Positions 1-7,500 of a stretch of DNA of 35,573 nt are shown here, one piece after another. The DNA comes from an uncultured Coriobacteriaceae bacterium. GTDB taxonomy: Bacteria; Actinomycetota; Coriobacteriia; Coriobacteriales; UMGS124. Location of the stretch: positions 1 through 35,573 of the forward strand of contig UQBS01000029.1 in assembly GCA_900539345.1 (NCBI GenBank), given 5' to 3'. The notes beneath the pieces were generated by a model. That model did no database searches, was not told where the DNA came from, and saw only the letters and a list, made by a program, of their open reading frames with translations. Numbering within the stretch: the first letter of the stretch is position 1; every line of letters starts with the position of its first letter. Made by a program: the position numbers and the translations under genes.

Positions 1-35
1 CCGACGTGGTCCGAGCGGGGCTTGAATTCGTTATA

Positions 36-60
36 GGGGCTTTTGTTACAGCCCCTTTTT
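36..60 (+). terminator. Rho-independent terminator of a gene left of the window
   Basis: A 5-bp GC stem (GGGGC at 36-40, GCCCC at 51-55) with a 10-nt loop is followed by TTTTT at 56-60. The T-run follows the stem only on the plus strand, so it ends a plus-strand gene upstream of the window. The first base of the run overlaps the stop codon of the minus-strand gene that follows. Confidence 0.7.
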
Positions 61-685
61 AACGGATGAAGCTCGTCATCGGGCCGCTCTCGGCCTGGGG
101 TGCCTCGATGCCTGCGGCGCGGCCGGCCTCGATGCAACGCAGGAGCCACGCCATGTTGGAGGCAAGGTTGCGCATCGTGCGCAGGCCCTCTTCGTCCTGG
201 GCAGCCTCACCAGGCGTGCGTCCATGCACGCTGTTCCAATACGTGGAGGAAACCACCGGCATCTCTTTGATAGTGAAGTACTTGTTGAGGACGTCGAACG
301 AGGCAGTGGTGCCACCGCGGCGGGCGACAGCCACGCAAGCTGCGGGCTTGTGGGCAAAGGCGCTGCCACCCGCATAGAACGCGCGGTCAAGCGCCGAAAG
401 GATGCGACCCGTGGGATGCGCGTAGTACACGGGCGTTCCGAACACGAAGCCATCGGCACTACGGGCGGCCTCGATGAGTTCATTCACCACATCGTTGCCG
501 ATGACGCAGCGTCCGCCCAGCTCAGAGCACTTGCCGCAAGCGATGCAGTCGTTGATGGGCTTGGTGCCGAGCCAAAACACCTGCGACTCGATGCCGTTGG
601 CTTCAAGCGCACGCGCCACTTCCGCCAGCGCCACCGAGGTGTTGCCGTTCTCCCGCGGGCTTCCGTTTACCAGCAGAACCTTCAT
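59..685 (-). CDS. Flavodoxin-fold NAD(P)H-dependent oxidoreductase (FMN reductase / iron-sulfur flavoprotein type)
   Basis: 208 aa. The N-terminus MKVLLVNGSPRENGNT is the FMN phosphate-binding loop of the NADPH-dependent FMN reductase family. A CIACGKC motif near residue 48, with a further Cys about ten residues on, resembles the compact cysteine cluster of iron-sulfur flavoproteins, so the protein may hold a [4Fe-4S] cluster as well as FMN. GTPVYYAHPTGRILSALDR (about residues 84-102) is the typical second flavin-contact region. It is cytoplasmic with no signal peptide. The ATG at 683-685 has a GAGAGGA ribosome site just upstream. It is followed (to the left) by a convergent terminator and has no operon partner in view. 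The likely role is two-electron reduction of quinones, flavins or other small acceptors; the substrate cannot be deduced. Confidence 0.85.
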   Translation of the reverse strand: MKVLLVNGSPRENGNTSVALAEVARALEANGIESQVFWLGTKPINDCIACGKCSELGGRCVIGNDVVNELIEAARSADGFVFGTPVYYAHPTGRILSALDRAFYAGGSAFAHKPAACVAVARRGGTTASFDVLNKYFTIKEMPVVSSTYWNSVHGRTPGEAAQDEEGLRTMRNLASNMAWLLRCIEAGRAAGIEAPQAESGPMTSFIR

Positions 686-852
686 TGTGCGTCCTCTCTC
701 CCGGATAAAGGTCTAACCGGAGGGCATTATAGACGCACGGAGAAGCGGCGCCTGGCCAATGGGGGCAAAACGTAATGCAGATGACCCATGGCGGACCGTG
801 CGGGGTACGGGAAACAAGCACCTCGCTGCCCAGCGGCCCCGCAACCAACCGA

Positions 853-1140
853 GAGCCGGCAAAAAATCACGCACGTTTGCGTTTTAATTCATCGCGCTGA
901 GTAGCCCGCAAAAGCAGCAATCAATCTACCAGGTAAAACGTCAGGCGCATGTAGCCGGCTACCTTACCCGGTCAAATTAAAACGCAAACGTACGGCGTTT
1001 TTCGAGACGGCCCGCCCATTGGGCCGCACGCATCGCCGCACAAATCCCACCAACAACCCCAAACGCAAATCGACGCCGCCTGGATACCACATCTCGCAGT
1101 GCTCGAACGGGGTCGACCGACCACCCAAAAGGCGAGGCCA
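853..1140. repeat. Inverted-repeat element, copy 1, with conserved downstream spacer
   Basis: Perfect 17-bp inverted arms ACGTTTGCGTTTTAATT (873-889) and its complement (975-991) enclose 85 bp. Weaker symmetry extends outward (AAAAAATC at 861-868 against GGCGTTTTTCG after 993). The inner part is nearly identical to copy 3 (9656-9774) and clearly related to copy 2 (4691-4810). From about 1008 to 1140 a second conserved stretch follows that is shared only with copy 2 (4828-4955). The size, terminal inverted repeats and absence of coding potential fit a MITE-like non-autonomous element, but a structured RNA is also possible. No clear target-site duplication is visible. Confidence 0.75.
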
Positions 1141-1150
1141 TCGTCACCCG

Positions 1151-1228
1151 CAGCGCGGCGACCACCTGGCCGCATACGTAGCCGTTGGTCCTTGCCATGC
1201 CAATCGAGCTGCCAGCCAGCAATGACGG
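1151..1228 (-). pseudogene. 3' remnant of a Tat-flavoprotein gene
   Basis: The minus strand encodes LLAGSSIGMARTNGYVCGQV followed by VAAL. This matches the last residues of the intact flavoprotein at 5063-6958 (ILAGNSIGMAMTNGYVCGQV...) at about 20 of 26 positions. The stop codon at the equivalent position is lost and the match ends abruptly at about 1228, so roughly 1.8 kb of the gene is missing. With the inverted-repeat element and spacer next to it, the order is the same as at 4674-5130, showing a duplicated locus of which the left copy has been almost wholly deleted or replaced by the primase/helicase genes. Confidence 0.75.
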
Positions 1229-1233
1229 AAACA

Positions 1234-1284
1234 GGTGCAACGTGTCACTTAAGACCATCTACCGGTCAAATAACACATTGCACC
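1234..1284. promoter_or_regulatory. Imperfect 12-bp inverted repeat upstream of the primase gene
   Basis: GGTGCAACGTGT (1234-1245) and ACACATTGCACC (1273-1284) are complementary at 11 of 12 positions with a 27-bp loop. It begins right where similarity to the duplicated flavoprotein flank ends and about 150 bp before the primase start. It may be an operator, a leader hairpin, or an end of the inserted segment. A TACAAT (-10-like) lies at 1383-1388 without a convincing -35. Confidence 0.35.
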
Positions 1285-1432
1285 CGTCCCATTGTGTTAC
1301 TGCATGCCCCAGTGCCGCTCCACTTCGCGAACAGCGCCTCGAAAACAAGCCGTCCCCAACCTCAATCATCCTGGTTGCCTGCTACAATCGCGTAACAACG
1401 GCCATGCCCCCTGGGGAAGGAAACGAGCAGCC

Positions 1433-2725
1433 ATGCCCAGCCTCCCGAAGCACGCGCTCATCAACGGACGACGTCTCACACTCAGCCGATGCGTCTCGCA
1501 TGTTGGAAACAGTGAGCCCGTTGTCATTTGCGAGATATGTCAGCATGCCGTTCCCGATGCGCCAGAGAAAACCATGTTCTATGCCACTCAAAATGAATGG
1601 CTACAGGGAGCTGCTGATCTTTCAGAATGGGCTGACGCTGAGGGCATCGTCACTACGGCGAGTTCCACCGCAGACAAGTTGCGCCTGTTCCAGTCGCTCT
1701 TTCGCGGGCGCGACAACGTCTATGCCCACGGCTATCAGCGCAAAGATGGCGGCATCGCCTATGTACCTGCCTGTTCAAATGAATGGAAGACAAACGTTTG
1801 TCCCAAGACTGACCCTACAAAGCGCAAAAGCCCCGGCATATGCTCCCATTGCCCCAACCGCGACCTCAAACCCCTCACTGAGCAGGTGCTCATCGCCCAT
1901 TTTAAAGGCGCTGATGACCGACTCCGTGATGTCGTAGGGCTCTATGTGACCGACGAAAACTGTGAGACCTCCGTTCTTGTTGCCGACTTCGACGGCATTG
2001 GTTGGCAGCAAAACGTTGCTGCGTATCGTGACGCTGGGCACCAACTCGACCTCGATGTCGCCGTGGAGCGGTCACGGTCCGGCAACGGTGGCCACGCCTG
2101 GCTGTTCTTTGAGGAGCCGGTCGCAGCGAAGCTCGCTCGGAACTTAGGGTGTGCACTCATAACCCTGGCATGCGGCCTGTCCAAAACCATGCGCCTCGAT
2201 GCATACGACCGGCTCTTCCCCGCCCAAGACACACTGATAGAAGGTGGCTTTGGCAACCTTATCTCGCTTCCGTTCCAGGGCAGAGCGCAACGCGAGGGTA
2301 ACTCGGTCTTCGTCGATGACTCCTTCATCCCCCATCCCGACCAATGGGAATTCCTTTCTCGTATTCGTAAAGTCACGGAGAAGCAGGCCAAGGCCTCTGT
2401 TGCCATATGCAGCAAACACACAGGTGGACTCTTGGGGCCCCTCGCATATAGGCAGGCAGATAAGGAACGTGCCGGATTCTCCACTCCCTCAACAGACGCG
2501 ACGGCCCCAATACGGCTATCGGAAGAAACGCGTTCATCCATGCGCCGGCCTAAGCGTCCTCTCACAGCGCAAGATTTCCCAGCCCTTACCGTACTTACCG
2601 AATCCGATATGGTCTACGTCCCCTTGGAAGGCCTTTCGGCCGCCGCATGCAACCGCATCCGCCGCCTTGCTGCATTCGCCAATCCTGAGTTTTATCGTGC
2701 GCAGGCCATGCACCAGTCTGTTTGA
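1433..2725 (+). CDS. TOTE-type archaeo-eukaryotic primase domain protein (N-terminal part of a split primase-helicase)
   Basis: 430 aa up to an in-frame TGA. Seen: a zinc-type cysteine set (C114, C123, C137, C140), the AEP metal motif VADFDG (D185, D187), the SGNGGHAWLFF motif with H221, and RLFPAQD...GGFGNLISLPFQG (about 261-283). In this order these are the marks of the primase of TOTE conflict systems, in which an AEP primase is joined to an SF2 helicase and a PLD-type nuclease. I chose ATG 1433, with GGGAAGGA at 1414-1421 upstream; the frame is open further left to 1292 but without conserved content. The frame continues after the TGA at 2723-2725 straight into the helicase part, so the natural product is probably one protein of about 1029 aa that is interrupted here. 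Base composition is visibly less GC-rich than the flanking flavoprotein genes, suggesting transfer. Expected role: defence against invading DNA. Confidence 0.8.
   Translation: MPSLPKHALINGRRLTLSRCVSHVGNSEPVVICEICQHAVPDAPEKTMFYATQNEWLQGAADLSEWADAEGIVTTASSTADKLRLFQSLFRGRDNVYAHGYQRKDGGIAYVPACSNEWKTNVCPKTDPTKRKSPGICSHCPNRDLKPLTEQVLIAHFKGADDRLRDVVGLYVTDENCETSVLVADFDGIGWQQNVAAYRDAGHQLDLDVAVERSRSGNGGHAWLFFEEPVAAKLARNLGCALITLACGLSKTMRLDAYDRLFPAQDTLIEGGFGNLISLPFQGRAQREGNSVFVDDSFIPHPDQWEFLSRIRKVTEKQAKASVAICSKHTGGLLGPLAYRQADKERAGFSTPSTDATAPIRLSEETRSSMRRPKRPLTAQDFPALTVLTESDMVYVPLEGLSAAACNRIRRLAAFANPEFYRAQAMHQSV
2723..2725 (+). other. In-frame TGA splitting the TOTE primase-helicase
   Basis: Codons before the stop read QAMHQSV, then TGA, then RKPRVIDLSEDRNDCIALPRGC in the same frame, with no other stop until 4525. 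The sequence after the stop is conserved-looking and has no plausible start or ribosome site, so a nonsense mutation (for example TGG to TGA), readthrough, or a base error explains it better than two genes. The stop is followed by A, not by C, so the context gives no support for efficient readthrough. Confidence 0.8.
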
Positions 2726-2776
2726 AGAAAGCCGCGTGTCATCGACCTGTCCGAAGACCGCAACGACTGCATCGCT

Positions 2777-4525
2777 TTGCCGCGTGGCTGCAAGGAAAAT
2801 CTCCTCGCCCTTTTAGAGGAATCCGGGGCAGCATATACGATTCTCGATGAGCGGTTCATCGAAAGGAACATCAAAGCGGAGTTTGCCGGAACGCTACGAC
2901 CGGCCCAGGAAGATGCGGCTCAAGCGTTACTAGAATATGACACTGGAATACTCTGCGCCCCCACAGGATTTGGTAAGACGGTCATTGCGGCGAGTTTGAT
3001 TGCACGACTGGGACTTCCAACTCTCGTCCTTGTGCCCAGAGCGCCCTTGTTGGAACAGTGGATCGAGCGACTCGGCGAGTTCCTAAAGATACAGGACACG
3101 CGCCCGCCACAGCTCACCCCGAAGGGCAACCCGAGCAGGAAGAGACGGCCCCTCGTCGGCGCGATGGGCGCAGGCAAAACAGCGCCAAGTGGCCTTGTCG
3201 ACGTCGCAACGTTCCAATCACTGTTTGAAAAGTCGGACATTCCCGGAGAGCGCCAGGTGAAAGACCTCGTCCAAGATTATGGTCTCGTGATTTGCGACGA
3301 ATGCCATCATGCCGCAGCTCCTCAGCTCGAATGCGTACTCAAGGCGGTGCGGGCGCAACGGGTATACGGGTTAAGCGCGACGCCCAAACGCGCCGACGGG
3401 CTCGACCCCATCGTCACCATGCTCTGCGGGCCTGTGCGCCACAGCATCGATGTGCGGGCCCAGGCGGCCGAGCAGGGATTCGCTCGCCACCTCGTCACGC
3501 GCTATGTGGCTATGCACTTTCCCGATTTAACCGAGGATGCATCTTTTGCGCAGGTACTCGACGCCGTGTGCGATCACCCCGACCGTACCCGCTTGATTGC
3601 CCAAGACGTGCTTGACGCACTGAACGAAGGCAGGACGCCCCTCGTCGTAAGCAAACGCAAGAGGCACGCGCGTGAACTGGCACGATTGATTGAGGAAGGT
3701 AGGGCTGAAGTACGGCTACTTGTAGGCGAGGGAACCCCGCGTCAGCGCCGTGAGGCCATCGCTGAGGCGCTGAAGGCATCGACGGAACAGCCTCTTTCCC
3801 TCGTTGCCACTGAAAGTTACCTGGGAGAAGGCTTCGACATGCCCAGCCTCGACGCGCTCTTCCTCTCTACGCCCATCTCATGGAGCGGCAACGTCACCCA
3901 ACAGTCGGGTCGCCTCCATCGCACTTCGGAGGGTAAAACCGATGTGCGCGTGTACGACTATGTCGACTTGAACGTTCCAATGCTTGAGCGGATGTACAAA
4001 AAGCGCCTCAAGACATACGCAAGACTCGGATACGAGCCGATTGGAGAAGGTTGGCAAAGGTCAGGTGAAACCGCAGAACCCTCCACGGAATCAAACTCCA
4101 TCGGTGATGGTACCAGCGCATTTATAACAGCGGAGAGATTCTTGGCGACGTTTACGCGCGATATCCGAAAGGCAAGGAGCACCGTCGTCATGTCGGCGCC
4201 TTTTGTCAACGCGACCCTGATAACACGACTGGAAGAAGCCCTGCTAGACGCCACGCGGCGAGGAATAGCTGTTACCTGCCTCATTCAAAAAACAACCGTT
4301 GCCTCAGACACGCTTAACAGGCTTTCGAACTGTGGCTGCTGCGTCGAACTTGGACATTCCGGCCCAAGTTGCTACGCCATCTTCGACCAGAGGACCATCT
4401 GGTACGGAAGTCTGCCCCTTCTCGCTTTCCCAAAACCCGACGACTGCTCCCTTCGCCTCACAAGCCCCGAGGCCGCACATCAGATGATGGAAGGCCTGAG
4501 AGTCAACAAGGAGAAGAGGGCATAG
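2777..4525 (+). CDS. SF2 DEAD/DEAH-family helicase with degenerate PLD-like C-terminus (C-terminal part of the split TOTE protein)
   Basis: 582 aa if translated from TTG 2777; coding sequence runs in frame from 2726. Motifs, numbered from 2777: Walker A APTGFGKT (61-68), DECH (174-177), SATPKR (200-205), QQSGRLHR (375-382), so both RecA lobes of an SF2 helicase are complete. Residues about 450-570 resemble a phospholipase-D-fold nuclease domain: FDQRTIWYGS keeps Asp, Trp, Gly and Ser, but the preceding HxK of the usual HKD motif is replaced (PSC), so nuclease activity is doubtful. No ribosome site precedes TTG 2777, so separate expression is unlikely. It belongs with the primase at 1433-2725 and ends 150 bp before the second inverted-repeat block. 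Function by family: DNA unwinding or translocation in a conflict system. Confidence 0.8.
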   Translation: MPRGCKENLLALLEESGAAYTILDERFIERNIKAEFAGTLRPAQEDAAQALLEYDTGILCAPTGFGKTVIAASLIARLGLPTLVLVPRAPLLEQWIERLGEFLKIQDTRPPQLTPKGNPSRKRRPLVGAMGAGKTAPSGLVDVATFQSLFEKSDIPGERQVKDLVQDYGLVICDECHHAAAPQLECVLKAVRAQRVYGLSATPKRADGLDPIVTMLCGPVRHSIDVRAQAAEQGFARHLVTRYVAMHFPDLTEDASFAQVLDAVCDHPDRTRLIAQDVLDALNEGRTPLVVSKRKRHARELARLIEEGRAEVRLLVGEGTPRQRREAIAEALKASTEQPLSLVATESYLGEGFDMPSLDALFLSTPISWSGNVTQQSGRLHRTSEGKTDVRVYDYVDLNVPMLERMYKKRLKTYARLGYEPIGEGWQRSGETAEPSTESNSIGDGTSAFITAERFLATFTRDIRKARSTVVMSAPFVNATLITRLEEALLDATRRGIAVTCLIQKTTVASDTLNRLSNCGCCVELGHSGPSCYAIFDQRTIWYGSLPLLAFPKPDDCSLRLTSPEAAHQMMEGLRVNKEKRA

Positions 4526-4673
4526 CGCAAGGCAATGCGCGCCGCCATGTTTGCCTAACCCAACCCGTGTCAGACAAAGAGGGCCACCCCGTGCCTGGCG
4601 GTCCCCTTTGCTCCATTCTTTAATCTTTAACCCATCGCGGAAAATGCCTACAGACTGCGCGGTTGGTCGGGAG

Positions 4674-4960
4674 CCGGCAAAAAATCGTGCACGTTTGTGT
4701 TTTAATTCACCGAGCAGAGTACCCCCGCTGAAGGGGCAATCGATCTACCGGGCAAAACGCAAACCAAGGATAGCCGGCAACTCCACCTGGCCAAATTAAA
4801 ACGCAAACGTACGGCATTTTCGGGGCAGTCCGCCCATTGAGCCGCACACGCCATCGCACAAATCCCACCAACAGCCCCAAACGCAAATCGACCCCGCCCA
4901 AATGCCGCTCTTCACAGCGCTCGAACGGGGCCGACCAATCACTCAAGAAACCAGGTTCCA
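4674..4960. repeat. Inverted-repeat element, copy 2, with conserved downstream spacer
   Basis: Arms at 4691-4707 (ACGTTTGTGTTTTAATT) and 4794-4810 pair with one G/T mismatch; the whole is 120 bp. The interior is diverged from copies 1 and 3. The spacer at about 4828-4955 matches 1008-1140 (shared CCGCCCATTG, ACAAATCCCACCAACA, CCCCAAACGCAAATCGAC, GCTCGAACGGGG). It lies between the 3' ends of the helicase and the flavoprotein gene, and forms the right-hand member of the direct duplication that brackets the TOTE genes. The remaining 100 bp up to 5062 hold no feature I recognise. Confidence 0.75.
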
Positions 4961-5062
4961 CATCCCCTCAAAAGCGCAAGCTCTGATGCGCAAGGCGCAC
5001 AGGTGCGATGTGTACTGGAGCACATGAGCGCCTGTGAAACGCGGCGCATCAGGTTCCGCAAC

Positions 5063-6958
5063 CTACAGCGCAGCGACCACCTGACCACAGACGTAACCGT
5101 TAGTCATGGCCATTCCAATCGAGTTGCCAGCAAGAATGCCTGGGTAGGTGAGGGCGTAGCGACCGCCGCAGCAGTTGCCGATGGCGTAGAGGCCCTCGAT
5201 ACCGCGATCGTCATCGCCCAACACATTGAAGGCAGCATCCGTTACCAGGCCACCCAGCGACACTGCGGTGCCCGCCTGCGTGGAAGAATCCCCGACCGAG
5301 CCGTAGAAGGGAGGCGTGGCAATGGGCAGCATGAAGTCGGCCTTCTTGCCGAAGTCGTCGTCCTTGCTGGCCTCGCAGAGCTCGTTGTAGCGCTCGACAC
5401 TCGCCACGAAGTTCTCGACGGCTTCGCCCTCATAGCCCAGGTAACCAGCGAGCTCCTCCAGAGTCTGAGCGCCGTACACCGGCGTCTTGCCCATGTCGGC
5501 GCGCTCGGTGAGGCAGCCGTGACGCACCACGTAGCCCTCGGCGCCGGCGTCGGCGACGTGCGTCATGTCCTCGGTCCACTGCTCCACGTAGGTGGCCTGG
5601 CCGAAATCGACGCCGCCGTGGTTCGTGCCGCCACGCGCAATCATGTCGCGATAGTTGGCGTCGAACAGGTTGCAGTAGATGCCCTTGGGCTGGCGGTTGA
5701 TCATGTTGCCCATGGCGTTGAAGTCAGCCTCGTTCATGAAGCGCTTGCCGTCACGGTTGAGGATGAGCGTGGGCGCAAACCCGAAGGGGCCAGGGGCCGA
5801 CACGTTGGCAAGCGACGCCATGGGGCCGGCCTCCATACGGCCACCCGCCCAGCAGCCCATGCGATGGCCGATGCCAGTGTCGCGACCCGACTCAGGCACG
5901 TCCGTGGAGGTGTAGGCGGCGATGCCGTTCTTGGCCTGCAGCTCCTTGGCCTCGCTGTAGAACTCAGCCATCATGGGCTGGCAGTTCTGGAAGGCACCCG
6001 TGGCGATAACGACGGCCTTCGCGGCATTGAAGCGCACATACTGACCGTCGGCGTTGGTGGCGATGGCGCCCACGACCTTGTCGCCGTCCTTCACGAGGCA
6101 CACGGCGGCCGTCTCGTAATACCAGGTAGCACCGTTGGCCTCGGCGACCTCGCGGCAGCAATCCTCGAGCTTGCCGATGGTGGAGTAGGCGCCTACGCCC
6201 TCGGCGACCTCGTCGAGGATCTCTGAGCGCATGCAGAGCGTGCCCACATAGGTCTTGAAATTGCCCATGTCGCACGGCTGGGACTTGTCGGTCCAGTAGT
6301 CGGTGTCGGGCTGTTGCACGTTCATGTTCGTCAGGATGGAGGGGTCCTTCTCCTGGCAGATGGCAATGGCGTCGTCGATCATGGCACCGGAGTTGCGGAT
6401 ATAGGTGAGCACGAGCTCGGGGTTGGCGCGGTAGCCGCACGTGCGCTCCCACTGCGCGAGGACGTCTTGCTCGTCGTAGGGGCCGTAGCCCATGTCCTGC
6501 ACGTACTGCGAGTTGAAGGTTCCGATGTCCTCGCCGTAGAACATAAACATGTCCTGGGCCTGCTGGTCGAGAACCGCGACCTTGGCGCCGGCCTTCGCGG
6601 CCTCCTTGGCGCACTGCGTGCCGGCATGGCCGCCACCGAGAATGACGACGTCAGCGTCATAGGTCTCGACGATGTCGTCATCGGAAATCTGAGGAGCCTC
6701 GCCGAGCCAGCCCTTGTAGAGCTCGCGAGGGCTGTCGATGGGTTCGCTCATGCCGCCGGGGCCAGCCGGCTTCTTGTCTCCTTCACTGGCGTCCTCGGCG
6801 GAGGCGCTGACCTCGGCCGCCTCGTCCTCGGCGGGAGCGTCGACCTGCGCTGCCTCGTCCTTCTTCGCCTCGTCGGCCAGAGCAATAGAAGCTGAAATCG
6901 CGGCGACACCGCTTGCGGCAGCGGCCCCAACAAACGACCTGCGCGTCATCTTTGACAT
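5063..6958 (-). CDS. Tat-exported FAD-binding reductase, fumarate-reductase flavoprotein family
   Basis: 631 aa. ATG 6958 (MSKMTRRSF) has AAGGAG 8 bp upstream; the frame is open further upstream but without signal features. Twin-arginine signal TRRSFVGAAAASG at residues 5-17, then an acidic Ala/Glu/Asp-rich linker (about 30-70), then the FAD dinucleotide motif VVILGGGHAG (104-113). The C-terminus GLYAIGNCCGGRYALTYPGI closes the FAD_binding_2 fold. There is no heme-binding CXXCH and no FMN-binding domain, so electrons must come from a separate carrier. It acts outside the membrane, probably reducing an alpha,beta-unsaturated or similar organic acceptor; the substrate is unknown. It is divergent from a second flavoprotein (7501) across a 542-bp gap. 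Its 3' end is duplicated as a remnant at 1151-1228. Confidence 0.88.
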   Translation of the reverse strand: MSKMTRRSFVGAAAASGVAAISASIALADEAKKDEAAQVDAPAEDEAAEVSASAEDASEGDKKPAGPGGMSEPIDSPRELYKGWLGEAPQISDDDIVETYDADVVILGGGHAGTQCAKEAAKAGAKVAVLDQQAQDMFMFYGEDIGTFNSQYVQDMGYGPYDEQDVLAQWERTCGYRANPELVLTYIRNSGAMIDDAIAICQEKDPSILTNMNVQQPDTDYWTDKSQPCDMGNFKTYVGTLCMRSEILDEVAEGVGAYSTIGKLEDCCREVAEANGATWYYETAAVCLVKDGDKVVGAIATNADGQYVRFNAAKAVVIATGAFQNCQPMMAEFYSEAKELQAKNGIAAYTSTDVPESGRDTGIGHRMGCWAGGRMEAGPMASLANVSAPGPFGFAPTLILNRDGKRFMNEADFNAMGNMINRQPKGIYCNLFDANYRDMIARGGTNHGGVDFGQATYVEQWTEDMTHVADAGAEGYVVRHGCLTERADMGKTPVYGAQTLEELAGYLGYEGEAVENFVASVERYNELCEASKDDDFGKKADFMLPIATPPFYGSVGDSSTQAGTAVSLGGLVTDAAFNVLGDDDRGIEGLYAIGNCCGGRYALTYPGILAGNSIGMAMTNGYVCGQVVAAL

Positions 6959-7500
6959 GTGTGAGACTCCTTTTTCTCTTTGAACTCTCAACTGACTGCA
7001 GCACTCGCTAGGCGGCATCAAATGCCGCACAATCCGCGCACCACGCTTGCATGACATCACGGCAAGCCCAGAAGCGCCACGCCCGAAACAGGCGAAATAC
7101 AATTTCGGAATTCATCCGTATCGTCTTAAGCCGTCAATTAACTTCTCCGTTAGAAACACCAGGAAGAGACCGCACAGAGCTCCGCTTCGATAAGAAAACA
7201 CCAGCCACGCCTAGTCAATCGCAAAAAAGGGGTAATGCTTTCGATCTTCCTTCGCACGATATTCATGCTGCGGGACGATTGCGATATAACGCGGCCCAAA
7301 ATCATTTCGAAAATTTCTGCCTCTCTGCTGGTACGACAACAAATCTAAGCTCTAGCTGCTCTTTTGTAGATTTACGCGCTTTCGGGTGAAGCACAGAACA
7401 CGCACTCAGGCTTTAAATAGGACGCGGTTGCGGGCGACGCAGGACCGCCGCTAACAGCTGTACACATGGCGTAGACCATCAACTAGAGGGGATTGCAGCT
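6959..7500. promoter_or_regulatory. Divergent promoter region between two flavoprotein genes
   Basis: 542 bp without a gene, clearly more A/T-rich than its surroundings. CGAAAT-ACA-ATTTCG at 7093-7107 is a 15-bp inverted repeat with perfect 6-bp arms, and ATTTCGAAAATTTC recurs near 7304-7317, so the same half-site may occur more than once. This is a plausible operator region for one regulator acting on both flavoproteins, but no regulator gene is adjacent. I could not assign -35/-10 pairs with confidence. Confidence 0.4.

Noticed and set aside
4580..4612. Terminator after the helicase gene
   Set aside because: GGGCCACC and GGCGGTCCC pair only imperfectly and the T-run is short (CCCCTTTG); too weak to call.
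5003..6226. Long plus-strand frame opposite the flavoprotein gene
   Set aside because: It is the mirror of a high-GC gene with a Tat signal and FAD motif on the minus strand; the plus frame has His/Val/Gly-rich composition typical of antisense frames and no ribosome site.
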